In this document: positions 45,247 to 56,714 of the stretch, in pieces
Layout of the letters: each line of letters begins with the position of its first letter
Position numbering within the stretch: position 1 is the first letter of the stretch
Assembly (NCBI RefSeq): GCF_004403185.1
Contig: NZ_SOHJ01000009.1
Coordinates: 88,612-152,611, forward strand
DNA from: Cryobacterium suzukii
GTDB lineage: Bacteria > Actinomycetota > Actinomycetes > Actinomycetales > Microbacteriaceae
DNA: 64,000 bases
Reading direction: 5' to 3'
Made by a program: the position numbers and the translations under genes
The notes under the pieces: generated by a model
Seen by the model: only the letters and a program-made list of their open reading frames with translations
Told to the model about the DNA's origin: nothing
Database searches by the model: none

Positions 45247-45501
45247 TGCCGGGTGTGCGCTTTGTCGTGCGCCTGAATTATGCCCTCACGATGTTCGCAT
45301 CGAGGAAGCACCAGGTCGGGGCGAGATTCCACACATGCAGGGTTTGCTCAACGAGTAGCCCCCACGGCATACCCACCAAAACACGCGCGAGTAATCGTGT
45401 GGGTTCAAGCGGGTCCAGATGAACTCGACCAAATCGCAAGAAGTGGTCGAATGCTAACCATCACAAAGCTGTCACCGTGCAGCAATAACAAGGAGTAATT
45501 A

Positions 45502-45876
45502 GTGCCCACCATTCAGCAGTTGGTCAGGAAGGGCCGTAGCCCCAAGGTCACCAAGACCAAGGCTCCCGCCCTGAAGTCCAACCCGCAGCAGCGCGGCGTT
45601 TGCACCCGCGTGTACACGACCACCCCGAAGAAGCCGAACTCGGCTCTGCGCAAGGTCGCCCGCGTCAAGCTTTCCAACGGTACAGAGGTCACCGCCTACA
45701 TTCCCGGCGAGGGCCACAACCTGCAGGAGCACTCCATGGTGCTCGTGCGCGGAGGCCGTGTTAAGGACCTCCCGGGTGTGCGTTACAAAATCATTCGCGG
45801 CGCACTGGACACCCAGGCCGTCAAGAACCGTAAGCAGGCACGTAGCCGCTACGGCGCAAAGATGGAGAAGAAGTAA
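45502..45876 (+). CDS. rpsL: 30S ribosomal protein S12
   Basis: A 124-aa S12 at the decoding centre of the small subunit. The [18 protein letters not shown] and [20 protein letters not shown] blocks are standard, with the lysines linked to streptomycin response unchanged. GTG start with AAGGAG upstream. Its stop overlaps the rpsG start (TAATG). Confidence 0.98.
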   Translation: MPTIQQLVRKGRSPKVTKTKAPALKSNPQQRGVCTRVYTTTPKKPNSALRKVARVKLSNGTEVTAYIPGEGHNLQEHSMVLVRGGRVKDLPGVRYKIIRGALDTQAVKNRKQARSRYGAKMEKK

Positions 45877-46346
45877 TGCCCCGTAAAGGACCCGCTCCCA
45901 AGCGCCCTGTCATTGCCGACCCGGTTTACGGTGCACCCATCGTCAGCCAGCTCGTCAACAAGATCCTTCTCGATGGCAAAAAGGGCCTCGCCGAGCGCAT
46001 CGTTTACGATGCCCTCGCCGGTGTCTCCGCCAAGAACGAGCTGGATGCCGTTGTCACGCTGAAGAAGGCACTCGACAACGTTCGTCCGACCCTCGAGGTG
46101 CGTTCGCGCCGCGTCGGTGGCTCCACGTACCAGGTTCCGGTCGAGGTCAAGCCGCACCGCGCCAACACCCTGGCGCTGCGCTGGTTGACCAGCTACGCCA
46201 AGGCGCGTCGCGAGAAGACCATGACCGAGCGCCTCACCAACGAGATCCTCGACGCGAGCAACGGCCTCGGTGCCGCTGTCAAGCGTCGTGAAGACACTCA
46301 CAAGATGGCTGAAGCGAACAAGGCCTTCGCTCACTACCGCTGGTAG
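45876..46346 (+). CDS. rpsG: 30S ribosomal protein S7
   Basis: A 156-aa S7, the protein that starts assembly of the small-subunit head. [19 protein letters not shown] and [16 protein letters not shown] are typical and the length is standard. It is co-translated with rpsL and followed by fusA after 134 bases. Confidence 0.98.
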   Translation: MPRKGPAPKRPVIADPVYGAPIVSQLVNKILLDGKKGLAERIVYDALAGVSAKNELDAVVTLKKALDNVRPTLEVRSRRVGGSTYQVPVEVKPHRANTLALRWLTSYAKARREKTMTERLTNEILDASNGLGAAVKRREDTHKMAEANKAFAHYRW

Positions 46347-46480
46347 TCAGAACCATCGAGCATTCCTGATCATCGGTTCAGGCGCGTGCCGGCTTGCGTC
46401 GGCACCCGCCTGCCCGTTGAAAAAGCGGATGTTCATTGCCTTGTTCCGCATTCCCACCCCTACCCTTCCGGAGGACCCCC

Positions 46481-48595
46481 GTGGCACTTGACGTGCTCAC
46501 CGACCTGAGTAAGGTCCGCAACATCGGCATCATGGCTCACATTGATGCTGGCAAGACCACCACAACTGAGCGCATCCTGTTCTACACGGGTGTCAACCAC
46601 AAGATCGGCGAGACCCACGACGGCGCCTCGACGATGGACTGGATGGCGCAGGAGCAGGAACGTGGCATCACGATCACCTCCGCTGCGACGACCTGTTTCT
46701 GGGACAACAACCAGATCAACATCATCGACACCCCCGGACACGTGGACTTCACCGTGGAGGTGGAGCGTTCGCTCCGCGTTCTCGACGGTGCCGTTGCCGT
46801 GTTCGACGGCAAGGAGGGCGTTGAGCCCCAGTCCGAAACCGTGTGGCGTCAGGCCGACAAGTACGACGTGCCCCGCATTTGCTTCGTCAACAAGATGGAC
46901 AAACTCGGCGCCGACTTCTACTTCACTGTCGACACCATCATCAAGCGCCTCGGCGCGAAGCCGCTGGTAATCCAGCTGCCGATCGGTGCAGAGTCTGACT
47001 TCGAGGGTGTCGTTGACCTCGTTCAGATGCGTGCGCTGACCTGGCGTGGCGACTCCAAGGGTGACGTGGAGATGGGCTCGAAGTACGCCATCGAAGAGAT
47101 CCCCGCCGACCTCGTGGAGAAGGCTGCCGAATACCGCAAGCTTCTGCTCGAGACCGTCGCCGAAACCGACGACGACCTCATGGAGCGTTACTTCGCCGGC
47201 GAAGAACTGACGGTTGCCGAGATCAAGGGCGCCATCCGCAAGCTCACCATCAATAGCGAGATCTACCCGGTTCTCTGTGGTTCTGCGTTCAAGAACCGCG
47301 GCGTTCAGCCGATGCTCGACGCTGTCGTTGACTACCTCCCCACCCCGCTCGACGTGGCCGCCATTGAGGCGCACGACGTTCGCGACGAGGAGAAGGTCAT
47401 CATGCGTCACCCCGACGCCGAGGAGCCGTTCACGGCTCTTGCGTTCAAGGTTGCGGTGCACCCGTTCTTCGGTCGCCTCACCTACGTTCGCGTGTACTCG
47501 GGCCGTCTCGACTCCGGAGCCCAGGTCATCAACTCGACCAAGGGCAAGAAGGAGCGCATCGGCAAGATCTTCCAGATGCACGCCAACAAGGAGAACCCGG
47601 TCGGTTTCGTCACCGCCGGTCACATCTACGCGGTCATCGGCCTCAAGGACACCACCACGGGCGACACCCTGTGCGACCCGAACCAGCAGGTCGTACTCGA
47701 GTCCATGACTTTCCCTGACCCGGTTATCGAGGTCGCTATCGAGCCCAAGACCAAGCAGGACCAGGAAAAGCTGGGCCTTGCTATTCAGAAGCTCGCCGAA
47801 GAAGACCCCACCTTCCGTACCGAGCAGAACCAGGAAACTGGCCAGACGGTAATCAAGGGAATGGGTGAACTTCACCTGGACATCCTCGTCGACCGCATGA
47901 AGCGTGAATTCAACGTTGAGGCGAACGTCGGCAAGCCCCAGGTGGCGTACCGCGAAACGATCCGCAAGGCCGTTGAGCGTCACGACTACACGCACAAGAA
48001 GCAGACCGGTGGATCCGGCCAGTTCGCGAAGATTCAGATCGCGATCGAGCCGATGGAAATCACTGCCGAGAAGTCGTACGAGTTCCTCAACAAGGTCACC
48101 GGTGGCCGCATCCCGCGTGAGTACATCCCCTCGGTGGATGCTGGAATTCAGGATGCGCTCCGCGTAGGCATCCTGGCCGGCTACCCGATGGTGGGCGTTC
48201 GAGCCAGCCTGCTTGACGGCGCTGCGCACGACGTCGACTCCTCGGAGATGGCCTTCAAGATTGCCGGCTCGATGGGCTTCAAGGAAGCCGTTCGTAAGGC
48301 GAACCCCGTTCTGCTCGAGCCGCTGATGGCCGTCGAAGTTCGTACCCCTGAGGAATACATGGGTGACGTAATTGGCGACCTCAACTCGCGTCGTGGGCAG
48401 ATCCAGACCATGGAGGATGCGCAGGGCGTGAAGGTAATTCGCGCTCACGTTCCACTGTCGGAGATGTTCGGATACATCGGTGACCTGCGGTCGAAGACCT
48501 CAGGCCGTGCGGTGTACTCGATGACGTTCGAGAGCTATGCGGAGGTCCCGAAGGCAGTTGCCGACGAGATCATCAACAAGAACAAGGGCGAATAG
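46481..48595 (+). CDS. fusA: Elongation factor G
   Basis: A 704-aa translocation GTPase. Motifs: [20 protein letters not shown] (G1), [11 protein letters not shown] (switch I), DTPGHVDF (G3), NKMDKLGAD (G4) and the later EF-G domains including YREY-type [18 protein letters not shown] 46481 is chosen with GGAGGA upstream; the in-frame start at 46436 would add 15 residues unlike EF-G. Confidence 0.98.
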   Translation: MALDVLTDLSKVRNIGIMAHIDAGKTTTTERILFYTGVNHKIGETHDGASTMDWMAQEQERGITITSAATTCFWDNNQINIIDTPGHVDFTVEVERSLRVLDGAVAVFDGKEGVEPQSETVWRQADKYDVPRICFVNKMDKLGADFYFTVDTIIKRLGAKPLVIQLPIGAESDFEGVVDLVQMRALTWRGDSKGDVEMGSKYAIEEIPADLVEKAAEYRKLLLETVAETDDDLMERYFAGEELTVAEIKGAIRKLTINSEIYPVLCGSAFKNRGVQPMLDAVVDYLPTPLDVAAIEAHDVRDEEKVIMRHPDAEEPFTALAFKVAVHPFFGRLTYVRVYSGRLDSGAQVINSTKGKKERIGKIFQMHANKENPVGFVTAGHIYAVIGLKDTTTGDTLCDPNQQVVLESMTFPDPVIEVAIEPKTKQDQEKLGLAIQKLAEEDPTFRTEQNQETGQTVIKGMGELHLDILVDRMKREFNVEANVGKPQVAYRETIRKAVERHDYTHKKQTGGSGQFAKIQIAIEPMEITAEKSYEFLNKVTGGRIPREYIPSVDAGIQDALRVGILAGYPMVGVRASLLDGAAHDVDSSEMAFKIAGSMGFKEAVRKANPVLLEPLMAVEVRTPEEYMGDVIGDLNSRRGQIQTMEDAQGVKVIRAHVPLSEMFGYIGDLRSKTSGRAVYSMTFESYAEVPKAVADEIINKNKGE

Positions 48596-48728
48596 CCCTC
48601 ATTCTGGCCTTCGGGCCGAATCGCTTCGGCCACCTGGCCCTAGTAACATAAGTAGACACATCCAGCGCATACCGGCCGCTCATAACGGCGGCCGTGAATT
48701 TGCACGCGAGTCCTGAGGAGGACCCACA

Positions 48729-49922
48729 GTGGCCAAGGCCAAGTTCGAGCGGACAAAGCCGCACGTAAACATCGGAACGATCGGTCACGTTGACCACGGA
48801 AAGACCACGCTGACTGCAGCGATCTCCAAGGTTCTTGCCGATAAGTTCCCGTCCAAGATCAACGTTCAGCGCGACTTCGCGTCGATTGACTCGGCTCCGG
48901 AAGAACGCCAGCGCGGCATCACGATCAACATTTCGCATGTTGAATACGAGACCGACAAGCGTCACTATGCGCACGTCGATGCTCCGGGCCACGCTGACTA
49001 CATCAAGAACATGATCACCGGTGCTGCTCAGATGGACGGCGCAATCCTCGTGGTTGCTGCTACTGACGGCCCGATGGCTCAGACCCGTGAGCACGTTCTT
49101 CTCGCCAAGCAGGTCGGCGTTCCGACCCTGCTCGTCGCGCTGAACAAGGCCGACATGGTTGACGACGAAGAGATCATGGAGCTCGTCGAGCTCGAAGTTC
49201 GTGAACTTCTCTCCAGCCAGGGTTTCGATGGCGACAACGCCCCCGTTATCCAGGTCTCTGCTCTCAAGGCGCTTGAAGGCGACGAGAAGTGGACCGGTAA
49301 CATCCTTGAGCTCATGAAGGCTGTTGACGATTTCATTCCGGACCCGATCCGCGACAAGGACAAGCCGTTCTTGATGCCGATCGAGGACGTCTTCACGATC
49401 ACCGGCCGTGGCACCGTTGTAACGGGCCGCGCCGAGCGTGGAACCCTCAAGATCAACTCCGAGATCGAGATCGTCGGCATCCGCCCGACGCAGAAGACCA
49501 CGGTTACCGGTATTGAGATGTTCCACAAGCAGCTCGACGAGGCTTGGGCCGGCGAGAACTGTGGACTTCTTCTTCGTGGCACCAAGCGCGAAGACGTTGA
49601 GCGCGGCCAGGTCGTCGTCAAGCCGGGTTCGGTTACGCCGCACACCGACTTCGAGGGCACCGCGTACATCCTCAGCAAGAACGAGGGTGGCCGTCACAAC
49701 CCGTTCTACGCGAACTACCGCCCGCAGTTCTACTTCCGCACCACGGACGTCACCGGCGTCATCACGTTGCCCGAGGGCACCGAGATGGTTATGCCTGGCG
49801 ACACCACCGACCTGACTGTCGCGCTGATTCAGCCGATCGCCATGGAAGAGGGCCTCGGCTTCGCTATCCGTGAAGGTGGCCGCACCGTCGGCGCCGGCAC
49901 GGTGACCAAGATCATCAAGTAG
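48729..49922 (+). CDS. tuf: Elongation factor Tu
   Basis: A 397-aa aminoacyl-tRNA carrier GTPase. G1 is [12 protein letters not shown], switch [15 protein letters not shown]3 DAPGHADY, G4 NKADMVDD. The start is GTG with GAGGAGGA upstream. A 133-base gap after fusA could hold an extra promoter, as is common for tuf, but no clear pair was found. A strong terminator follows. Confidence 0.99.
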   Translation: MAKAKFERTKPHVNIGTIGHVDHGKTTLTAAISKVLADKFPSKINVQRDFASIDSAPEERQRGITINISHVEYETDKRHYAHVDAPGHADYIKNMITGAAQMDGAILVVAATDGPMAQTREHVLLAKQVGVPTLLVALNKADMVDDEEIMELVELEVRELLSSQGFDGDNAPVIQVSALKALEGDEKWTGNILELMKAVDDFIPDPIRDKDKPFLMPIEDVFTITGRGTVVTGRAERGTLKINSEIEIVGIRPTQKTTVTGIEMFHKQLDEAWAGENCGLLLRGTKREDVERGQVVVKPGSVTPHTDFEGTAYILSKNEGGRHNPFYANYRPQFYFRTTDVTGVITLPEGTEMVMPGDTTDLTVALIQPIAMEEGLGFAIREGGRTVGAGTVTKIIK

Positions 49923-49943
49923 TCTTTTCTACTTCGATCTCTG

Positions 49944-49979
49944 AAAAGGGGTCGGGCCTTCGGGCTCGGCCCCTTTTTT
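49944..49979 (+). terminator. Rho-independent terminator after tuf
   Basis: Arms AAAAGGGGTCGGGCC and GGCTCGGCCCCTTTT pair (with one G-U and one mismatch-like step) around a TTCG loop, followed by six T bases at 49974-49979. It ends the str operon. Confidence 0.93.
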
Positions 49980-50071
49980 GCACCCTGCGTGCGTGTCTCC
50001 ATATTTGCCAGCGGATGTCGATGGACGCCTACGGCCAGGCACGAATCGCAATATCCGGTTATGGTCTGCCC

Positions 50072-50509
50072 ATGCAGAGAACGAAACTGGAAATGCGCAT
50101 CCTGTTGGGGATTGCTGTTGTCGTCATCGCCGTCCTCGCCGTGGTGATCGTGCCACGCCTGGTCTGGCCTGCTCCCGTCGCCCAATCCGCGATCGCCCAG
50201 GTGGCGCCGGCTCTCGCTCCATCGCCGATCGTCACGCCAACGCCTACCGCTCAGTCTGAACAGCAGGTTCTCGACAATATGGTGGCGAGTACCGTCAGTG
50301 TGTACAGCGTGCTGGTCTGCGACAGCCTCACGAAGTATGCCTCCCTGACGATTCCCGAGATCATCGACGAGGTGCTTGCTGAATATCCGACTACCGGTTT
50401 GTCTGACCAATCGCGACAGATTATGGCCCAGCGCGTTCTTACCGAATCCACCGCCAAGAGCTGCCCCGACCAGAGCCCGCGCGTCGCCGCCGGAGTCACC
50501 TCGGGTTAG
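50072..50509 (+). CDS. Small membrane-anchored or secreted protein
   Basis: A 145-aa protein with a basic start (MQRTKLEMR), one N-terminal hydrophobic helix (about 9-32), a Pro/Thr linker, then a small outer domain with two cysteines (VLVCDS, KSCPDQ) that may form a disulfide, vaguely like DUF732-type proteins. ATG 50072 is likely; in-frame ATG 50015/50021 would add about 17-19 residues. TATGGT seven bases upstream could be a -10 of a leaderless transcript. Function unknown. Confidence 0.6.
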   Translation: MQRTKLEMRILLGIAVVVIAVLAVVIVPRLVWPAPVAQSAIAQVAPALAPSPIVTPTPTAQSEQQVLDNMVASTVSVYSVLVCDSLTKYASLTIPEIIDEVLAEYPTTGLSDQSRQIMAQRVLTESTAKSCPDQSPRVAAGVTSG

Positions 50510-50994
50510 CCGCCCCAGTCGCAGGAACGCCGATGCCCACGGTCGGCTGGTCGCGGGCCTTCGTCTGCACAGCTGGGCGACACGCCGAGCGCGACACGCC
50601 CGGGTTGCATGAAGTGCCAACTGTGTGGCAGACTCTTCTAGTTCAACACTTTCGGCGTGCGCTACGCGTCGCCGGAATCACTGCCAGGCAGTGCATAGTC
50701 GCGTCACGCTCATTCGAAAAACACATTGTCGGATGAGCGCAGATTGCAGGCTAGGCCGCAGGGAGCAGAGCGAAGTACAAATCAACGATCTGGTCGGCGT
50801 GGGTAAAACCGTGCCGTCCCCCAGGTTCTGCTTCTGGGAGTCGACGTTGACGATGAGCGTCGTTTATTTGGCGTGAATCGAAATTGACATATGAACAGTG
50901 GTGCTAATGGCAGCAGTGCTACTACGGCGTCCAATGCAACCTCGGCAAATCCTGCCGTTGTCTGTAAGACGCCTCGACAGAGAGAGAGTTCGAC
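50510..50994 (+). other. Regulatory region before the S10 operon
   Basis: A 485-base gap without a gene I can support. It contains TGCCA/TGGCA (50615-50630), a CCCAG/CTGGG hairpin (about 50820-50840), GACG/CGTC near 50846-50864 followed by a T-rich stretch, and a promoter candidate at 50884-50910. The region could hold S10 leader attenuation, but no known ribosomal-protein leader was recognised. Confidence 0.45.
50884..50910 (+). promoter_or_regulatory. Candidate promoter of the S10 operon
   Basis: A perfect TTGACA (50884-50889) and TAATGG (50905-50910) with TGC just before it (extended -10). The 15-base spacing is short. Transcription would start about 80 bases before rpsJ. Confidence 0.45.
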
Positions 50995-51303
50995 ATGGCG
51001 GGACAGAAGATCCGCATTCGACTTAAGTCGTATGACCACGAGGTCATCGACATTTCGGCGCGCAAGATCGTCGACACAGTGACCCGTGCGGGCGCTACAG
51101 TCGTCGGCCCGGTGCCGCTTCCGACCGAGAAGAACGTGGTGTGTGTCATCCGTTCGCCTCACAAGTACAAGGACAGCCGGGAGCACTTTGAAATGCGCAC
51201 CCACAAGCGCCTGATCGACATCATTGACCCGACCCCGAAGGCTGTTGACTCGCTTATGCGCCTCGACCTTCCGGCCGACGTCAACATCGAGATCAAGCTC
51301 TAG
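50995..51303 (+). CDS. rpsJ: 30S ribosomal protein S10
   Basis: A 102-aa S10 of the small-subunit head, also a NusE homologue in antitermination. [19 protein letters not shown] and [10 protein letters not shown] are typical. AGAGAGAG precedes ATG. It opens the S10-spc cluster. Confidence 0.98.
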   Translation: MAGQKIRIRLKSYDHEVIDISARKIVDTVTRAGATVVGPVPLPTEKNVVCVIRSPHKYKDSREHFEMRTHKRLIDIIDPTPKAVDSLMRLDLPADVNIEIKL

Positions 51304-51311
51304 GGCCCGCG

Positions 51312-51971
51312 ATGTCTTACTCCGATACCAAGACCACCAAGGGTCTCCTCGGCAAGAAGCTCGGCATGACCCAGGTGTGGGACGAGAACAACAAGCTTGT
51401 TCCCGTTACCGTCATCGAGATCGCGCCGAACGTTGTCACGCAGATTCGCACCAAGGCAGTGGATGGCTACAACGGCGTTCAGATCGCCGCTGGCCCGATC
51501 GACCCGCGCAAGGTCAACAAGCCCCTTGCCGGTCACTTCGACAAAGCCGGCGTCACGCCTCGTCGCCACATCACCGAGCTCCGCACCGCGGATGCCGCTG
51601 ACTACAACCTGGGCCAGGAGCTCACCGTTGACGGTGTTTTCGTTGCCGGCACCAAGGTTGATGTCATGGGCACCAGCAAGGGTAAGGGTTTCGCCGGTGT
51701 TATGAAGCGTCACAACTTCAAGGGTGTCTCCTCCTCTCACGGTTCGCACCGTAACCACCGCAAGCCCGGTTCTATCGGTGCTTCCTCGACCCCGAGCCGT
51801 GTCTTCAAGGGCATGCGCATGGCCGGTCGTATGGGTGGCGAGCGCGTAACCGTACTGAACCTCAAGGTGCACGCTATTGACGCCGACAAGGGCCTCATGC
51901 TCGTCAAGGGTGCCGTTCCCGGTGCTCGTGGCCGCCTCGTATTCGTTCGCAACGCAGTGAAGGGAGCCTAG
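51312..51971 (+). CDS. rplC: 50S ribosomal protein L3
   Basis: A 219-aa L3, needed early in large-subunit assembly near the peptidyl-transferase centre. [15 protein letters not shown] and [15 protein letters not shown] are typical. ATG 51312 lies eight bases after rpsJ. Confidence 0.98.
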   Translation: MSYSDTKTTKGLLGKKLGMTQVWDENNKLVPVTVIEIAPNVVTQIRTKAVDGYNGVQIAAGPIDPRKVNKPLAGHFDKAGVTPRRHITELRTADAADYNLGQELTVDGVFVAGTKVDVMGTSKGKGFAGVMKRHNFKGVSSSHGSHRNHRKPGSIGASSTPSRVFKGMRMAGRMGGERVTVLNLKVHAIDADKGLMLVKGAVPGARGRLVFVRNAVKGA

Positions 51972-51976
51972 TCACC

Positions 51977-52627
51977 ATGGCTACAGCACTCGACATCATT
52001 GACGCCAAGGGCAAGAAGGCAGGCTCAGCTGAGCTTCCCGACGAACTCTTCGACGTTCCAGCCAACATTCCTCTCATCCACCAGGTTGTTGTTGCGCAGC
52101 TCGCTGCCGCACGCCAGGGAACGAGCAAGGTCAAGCGCCGTGGAGAAGTTTCCGGTGCCGGCCGCAAGCCGTTCAAGCAGAAAGGAACCGGTCGCGCTCG
52201 TCAGGGCTCGATCCGCGCTCCTCAGATGACCGGTGGTGGAATCGTCCACGGACCGACCCCGCGCAGCTACGACCAGCGCACCCCGAAAAAGATGATCGCC
52301 GCAGCCCTCAAGGGTGCACTGAGCGACCGCGCCCGCGGTGGCCGCCTGCACATCGTCGAGGCACTGTTCACGGCGGAGACCCCCAACACCAAGGTTGCCC
52401 TGGAGCTGCTCACGCAGATCGCCACGAGCAAGCACGTGCTGGTTGTCCTCGAGCGTACCGACGAGACCACGTTGCGAAGCATTCGCAACATCCCGACGGT
52501 GCACATCCTCTCGTGGGATCAGCTCAACGCTTATGACGTGCTCGTCAGCGACGACATCGTCTTCACCACCGGCGCGTTCAACGCGTTCGTGGAGAGCAAG
52601 ACCAAGAAGGAAGAGGTGGCCGCATAA
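51977..52627 (+). CDS. rplD: 50S ribosomal protein L4
   Basis: A 216-aa L4 lining the exit tunnel, a possible autoregulator of the S10 operon by analogy with E. coli. [19 protein letters not shown] is the conserved tunnel loop. Its stop overlaps rplW (TAATG). Confidence 0.98.
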   Translation: MATALDIIDAKGKKAGSAELPDELFDVPANIPLIHQVVVAQLAAARQGTSKVKRRGEVSGAGRKPFKQKGTGRARQGSIRAPQMTGGGIVHGPTPRSYDQRTPKKMIAAALKGALSDRARGGRLHIVEALFTAETPNTKVALELLTQIATSKHVLVVLERTDETTLRSIRNIPTVHILSWDQLNAYDVLVSDDIVFTTGAFNAFVESKTKKEEVAA

Positions 52628-52929
52628 TGCCTATCGCGACCAACAAGGACCCCCGCGACATCATCATCTCTCCGGTTGTCTCTGAGAAGAGCTATGGCCT
52701 GATTGACGAGGGTAAGTACACCTTCATCGTTGACCCCCGCTCGAACAAGACGGAGATCAAGCTCGCGATCGAAAAGATCTTCAAGGTGCAGGTCGCTTCG
52801 ATCAACACCCTGAACCGCGTGGGCAAGACTCGCCGCACCAAGTTCGGCATGGGCAAGCGCAAGGACACCAAGCGTGCCATTGTCACGCTCAAGTCTGGCT
52901 CCATCGACATCTTCACGGCCGTCGGCTAA
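52627..52929 (+). CDS. rplW: 50S ribosomal protein L23
   Basis: A 100-aa L23, docking site at the tunnel exit for trigger factor and [23 protein letters not shown] is typical. It overlaps rplD by one base. Confidence 0.97.
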   Translation: MPIATNKDPRDIIISPVVSEKSYGLIDEGKYTFIVDPRSNKTEIKLAIEKIFKVQVASINTLNRVGKTRRTKFGMGKRKDTKRAIVTLKSGSIDIFTAVG

Positions 52930-52951
52930 GCGACAGGCAGAGGGATAACTA

Positions 52952-53791
52952 ATGGCTATTCGTAAGTACAAGCCCACGACCCCGGGTCGGCGCGGTTCAT
53001 CCGTTGCTGACTTCGCGGAAATCACGCGTTCCACCCCGGAGAAGTCGCTTCTGCGTCCGCTCTCCAAGACCGGTGGACGTAACAACCAGGGCCGTATCAC
53101 GACCCGTCACATCGGTGGTGGCCACAAGCGCCAGTACCGCGTGATCGACTTCAAGCGCAACGACAAGGACGGCGTCAACGCCCGCGTCGCTGAAATTGAA
53201 TACGACCCGAACCGCACGGCGCGTATCGCGCTCCTGCACTTCATCGACGGCACGAAGCGTTACATCATCGCGCCGAACAAGCTCAGCCAGGGCGACATCA
53301 TCGAGTCGGGAGCCGGGGCTGACATCAAGCCCGGTAACAACCTGCCGTTGAAGAACATCCCCACCGGTACCATCATTCACGCGATCGAGCTGCGTCCGGG
53401 TGGTGGCGCCAAGATGGCCCGCTCCGCCGGTTCGTCGGTTCGTCTCGTCGCGAAGGAGGGCGTCTACGCCCAGCTTCGTCTGCCGTCTGGTGAAATCCGC
53501 AACGTGGATGCTCGCTGCCGCGCGACGATCGGCGAGGTCGGCAACGCCGAGCAGTCGAACATCAACTGGGGCAAGGCCGGACGTATGCGCTGGAAAGGCG
53601 TTCGCCCGACCGTTCGTGGTGTTGCCATGAACCCGGTCGATCACCCGCACGGTGGTGGTGAGGGTAAGACGTCCGGTGGACGTCACCCCGTCAGCCCCTG
53701 GGGCCAGAAGGAAGGGCGCACCCGCCACCCGAATAAGGAAAGCGACAAGCTCATTGTTCGTCGCCGTACCGTCGGCAAGAAGCGTAAGTAG
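52952..53791 (+). CDS. rplB: 50S ribosomal protein L2
   Basis: A 279-aa L2 near the peptidyl-transferase centre. [15 protein letters not shown] and the C-terminal [18 protein letters not shown] block with its conserved histidine are present. Standard length. Confidence 0.98.
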   Translation: MAIRKYKPTTPGRRGSSVADFAEITRSTPEKSLLRPLSKTGGRNNQGRITTRHIGGGHKRQYRVIDFKRNDKDGVNARVAEIEYDPNRTARIALLHFIDGTKRYIIAPNKLSQGDIIESGAGADIKPGNNLPLKNIPTGTIIHAIELRPGGGAKMARSAGSSVRLVAKEGVYAQLRLPSGEIRNVDARCRATIGEVGNAEQSNINWGKAGRMRWKGVRPTVRGVAMNPVDHPHGGGEGKTSGGRHPVSPWGQKEGRTRHPNKESDKLIVRRRTVGKKRK

Positions 53792-53800
53792 GAGTAGACG

Positions 53801-54082
53801 ATGCCAAGAAGTCTTAAGAAAGGCCCCTTCGTTGACGACCACCTGCTTCGCAAGGTGTTCGCGGCGAACGAAGCCAAGAGCAAGAACGTAATCAAGACCT
53901 GGTCGCGCCGCTCGATGATCATCCCCGACATGCTCGGACACACCATCGCAGTGCACGACGGACGCAAGCACATCCCGGTGTTCGTCACCGAGAGCATGGT
54001 CGGTCACAAGCTCGGTGAGTTTGCACCTACCCGCACCTTCCGTGGACACGTGAAGGACGACAAGAAGGGCCGTCGCCGCTAA
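53801..54082 (+). CDS. rpsS: 30S ribosomal protein S19
   Basis: A 93-aa S19 of the small-subunit head. [18 protein letters not shown] and [20 protein letters not shown] are typical. Confidence 0.98.
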   Translation: MPRSLKKGPFVDDHLLRKVFAANEAKSKNVIKTWSRRSMIIPDMLGHTIAVHDGRKHIPVFVTESMVGHKLGEFAPTRTFRGHVKDDKKGRRR

Positions 54083-54108
54083 CGCGGTGACGTGAAGGAG
54101 GAGAAGAA

Positions 54109-54474
54109 ATGGTGGAGTCGATCGCACGCGTGCGTCACATCCGCGTTACCCCCCAGAAGGCTCGTCGCGTTGTCAACATGATCCGCGGCAAGCAGGCGCA
54201 CGAAGCGCTGGGAATTCTGAAGTTTGCGCCCCAGGGCGCGAGCGATCCGGTGTACAAGCTGGTGGCCTCGGCCATCGCCAACGCCCGGGTCAAGGCAGAT
54301 GCAGCCAACACGTATCTGGACGAGCAGGACCTGTTCATCAGCCGGGCATTCGTTGACGAGGGTACGACCCTCAAGCGTTTCCAGGCTCGTGCCCAGGGTC
54401 GCGCATTCGAAATCAAGAAGCGCACCAGCCACATCACGGTTGTGCTCACCACTCCTGAGGAGGGTACGAAGTAA
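54109..54474 (+). CDS. rplV: 50S ribosomal protein L22
   Basis: A 121-aa L22 whose loop lines the exit tunnel ([20 protein letters not shown]). GGAGGAG precedes ATG 54109; the last base of its stop is the first base of rpsC (TAATG). Confidence 0.98.
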   Translation: MVESIARVRHIRVTPQKARRVVNMIRGKQAHEALGILKFAPQGASDPVYKLVASAIANARVKADAANTYLDEQDLFISRAFVDEGTTLKRFQARAQGRAFEIKKRTSHITVVLTTPEEGTK

Positions 54475-55244
54475 TGGGTCAGAAAGTAAATCCCTATGGC
54501 TTCCGTCTGGGAATCACCACCGATCACGTATCGCGTTGGTTCTCCGACTCGACCAAGCCGGGTCAGCGTTACGCTGACTTTGTTGCAGAAGACGTCAAGA
54601 TCCGTCGCCTGCTGAGCACCAGCCTTGACCGTGCCGGCGTCAGCCGTATCGAGATCGAGCGCACTCGTGACCGTGTTCGCGTTGACATTCACACTGCCCG
54701 TCCGGGCATTGTGATTGGTCGCCGCGGCGCGGAGGCCGAGCGCATCCGCTCTGACCTTGAGAAGCTCACCGCCAAGCAGATCCAGCTGAACATCCTCGAG
54801 GTCAAGAACCCCGAGCAGGATGCCCAGCTCGTCGCGCAGGGTATTGCCGAGCAGCTTTCCGCACGTGTGGCATTCCGCCGCGCGATGCGTAAGGGCCTGC
54901 AGGGCGCACAGCGCGCCGGCGCCAAGGGTGTTCGCATCCAGGTGTCCGGTCGTCTGGGTGGCGCCGAGATGAGCCGCAGCGAGTTCTACCGCGAAGGTCG
55001 TGTGCCACTGCACACCCTGCGTGCGAACATCGACTACGGCTTCTACGAAGCCAAGACCACCTTCGGCCGTATCGGCGTGAAGGTCTGGATCTACAAGGGC
55101 GACATCACCAACAAGGAACTCGCTCGCGAGCAGGCCAACGCTAAGTCGTCCCGCCCCGAGCGTCGTGACGATCGACCGCGCCGTGCACCTCGTGCAGATG
55201 CTCCGGCAGCGGCACCGGTCGCAGCAGGAGTTGAGGCTAAATAA
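54474..55244 (+). CDS. rpsC: 30S ribosomal protein S3
   Basis: A 256-aa S3 at the mRNA entry. [20 protein letters not shown] and KH-domain residues [20 protein letters not shown] are typical. The C-terminal tail is Arg/Ala/Pro-rich. The stop overlaps rplP. Confidence 0.98.
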   Translation: MGQKVNPYGFRLGITTDHVSRWFSDSTKPGQRYADFVAEDVKIRRLLSTSLDRAGVSRIEIERTRDRVRVDIHTARPGIVIGRRGAEAERIRSDLEKLTAKQIQLNILEVKNPEQDAQLVAQGIAEQLSARVAFRRAMRKGLQGAQRAGAKGVRIQVSGRLGGAEMSRSEFYREGRVPLHTLRANIDYGFYEAKTTFGRIGVKVWIYKGDITNKELAREQANAKSSRPERRDDRPRRAPRADAPAAAPVAAGVEAK

Positions 55245-55663
55245 TGTTGATTCCACGTAGAGTCAAGCACCGCAAGCAGCACCACCCGGGTCGCACCGGC
55301 CACGCTACCGGTGGCACCACGGTGTCCTTCGGTGAGTACGGCATCCAGGCGCTGACCCCCGCTTATGTGACCAACCGTCAGATCGAGTCCGCTCGTATCG
55401 CCATGACGCGTCACATCAAGCGTGGCGGGAAGGTGTGGATCAACATCTACCCCGACCGCCCGCTGACCAAGAAGCCGGCCGAAACCCGCATGGGTTCCGG
55501 TAAGGGTTCGGTCGAGTGGTGGGTTGCCAACGTCAAGCCGGGTCGCGTTCTGTTCGAGCTCAGCGGTGTCACCGACGCCGTTGCGAAAGAGGCGCTGACC
55601 CGCGCAATTCACAAGCTGCCCCTCAAGGCACGCATCATCAAGCGCGAGGAGGGCGACGCATAA
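55244..55663 (+). CDS. rplP: 50S ribosomal protein L16
   Basis: A 139-aa L16 near the A-site of the large subunit. [19 protein letters not shown] and [19 protein letters not shown] are typical. The stop shares a base with rpmC. Confidence 0.98.
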   Translation: MLIPRRVKHRKQHHPGRTGHATGGTTVSFGEYGIQALTPAYVTNRQIESARIAMTRHIKRGGKVWINIYPDRPLTKKPAETRMGSGKGSVEWWVANVKPGRVLFELSGVTDAVAKEALTRAIHKLPLKARIIKREEGDA

Positions 55664-56007
55664 TGGCGATCGGAACCAAGGAGCTCGCCCCAGTCGAGCT
55701 CGATACTTTTGACAATGAAAAGCTGTTCGAAGAGCTGAAGAAGGCCAAGGAAGAGCTGTTCAACCTGCGCTTCCAGTCGGCCACCGGTCAGCTTGAGAGC
55801 CACGGCCGCCTCCGCGCGGTCAAGCGCGACATCGCTCGTATCTACACGGTTCTCCGTGAGCGCGAGCTGGGCATTCGTGCCACGCCCGTCGCAGCCCCGG
55901 CTCCGGCCAAGGCTGAGAAGGCCGAAAAGAAGACCAAGAAGGCCAAAGCCGCAGTGGAGTCCACCGATGACGCTGCAGCCGAGGCCGTCGAGACGAAGGA
56001 GGCCTAG
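55663..56007 (+). CDS. rpmC: 50S ribosomal protein L29 with extended tail
   Basis: A 114-aa L29. The standard core ([20 protein letters not shown]) is followed by a tail of about 40 residues rich in Lys, Ala and Glu ([19 protein letters not shown]) that usual 60-80-aa L29 proteins lack. ATG 55663 overlaps the rplP stop; longer in-frame starts lie inside rplP. Confidence 0.96.
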   Translation: MAIGTKELAPVELDTFDNEKLFEELKKAKEELFNLRFQSATGQLESHGRLRAVKRDIARIYTVLRERELGIRATPVAAPAPAKAEKAEKKTKKAKAAVESTDDAAAEAVETKEA

Positions 56008-56009
56008 TC

Positions 56010-56309
56010 ATGGCGAAGACTGACGAAACGGTCGTCGCGGGCGAAGCCACCGAGCTCGTACGCGGTTACCGCAAGACGCTGCGTGGTTACGTGACCAGCG
56101 ACAAGATGAACAAAACCATCATTGTCGTGGTCGAAGACCGCGTGAAGCACCCGTTGTACGGCAAGGTCATCCGCCGTACATCCAAGCTGAAGGCGCACGA
56201 CGAGGCGAACTCCGCCGGAATCGGCGACCTGGTCCTGATCAGCGAGACCCGTCCGCTCAGCGCTTCCAAGCGCTGGCGCCTGGTCGAGATTCTTGAGAAG
56301 GCCAAGTAA
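56010..56309 (+). CDS. rpsQ: 30S ribosomal protein S17
   Basis: A 99-aa S17. [20 protein letters not shown] and [20 protein letters not shown] are typical. It starts two bases after rpmC. Confidence 0.97.
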   Translation: MAKTDETVVAGEATELVRGYRKTLRGYVTSDKMNKTIIVVVEDRVKHPLYGKVIRRTSKLKAHDEANSAGIGDLVLISETRPLSASKRWRLVEILEKAK

Positions 56310-56343
56310 GCCTCGCGCTTACTTGACGTAAAGGAGTTATAAA

Positions 56344-56712
56344 GTGCTTCAGCAAGAATCACGAGTCAGGGTTGCCGACAACAGCGGCGCCAAGGAACTC
56401 TTGACCATCCGTGTTCTCGGTGGCTCCGGCCGCCGTTACGCGGGCCTCGGCGATGTCATCGTCGCGACGGTCAAGGATGCAATCCCCGGCGGCAACGTCA
56501 AGAAGGGTGACATCGTCAAAGCTGTCATCGTTCGCACCAAGAAGGAGACCCGTCGTCCAGACGGCTCCTACATCAAGTTCGATGAGAACGCAGCAGTGAT
56601 CTTGAAGGCAGACGGTGACCCCCGCGGCACCCGAATCTTCGGACCGGTCGGTCGCGAGCTTCGCGACAAGAAGTTCATGAAGATCATCTCGCTGGCACCG
56701 GAGGTTATTTAA
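56344..56712 (+). CDS. rplN: 50S ribosomal protein L14
   Basis: A 122-aa L14. [20 protein letters not shown] and [20 protein letters not shown] are typical. GTG start with AAAGGAG upstream. Confidence 0.98.
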   Translation: MLQQESRVRVADNSGAKELLTIRVLGGSGRRYAGLGDVIVATVKDAIPGGNVKKGDIVKAVIVRTKKETRRPDGSYIKFDENAAVILKADGDPRGTRIFGPVGRELRDKKFMKIISLAPEVI

Positions 56713-56714
56713 TC

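Larger units (their letters stand above)
45073..45501 (+). other. Regulatory region before the str operon
   Basis: A 429-base gap with, in order, two abutting perfect palindromes (45120-45149 and 45149-45170), a sigma70-type promoter (45217-45246), a leader of about 250 bases without a recognised riboswitch, and AAGGAG before rpsL. Confidence 0.7.

Noticed and set aside
46460-48448. 662-aa open frame on the - strand opposite fusA
   Set aside because: It mirrors the codon bias of fusA, has no recognisable domain and lies entirely antisense to a certain gene.
48596-48728. Separate promoter for tuf (TAACAT at 48644-48649)
   Set aside because: No acceptable -35 at 16-18 bases upstream.
48573-49697. 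374-aa open frame on the - strand opposite tuf
   Set aside because: Antisense artefact of high-GC coding DNA; no motif or ribosome-binding site.
52997-54127. 376-aa - strand frame opposite rplB and rpsS
   Set aside because: Shadow of two conserved ribosomal protein genes.
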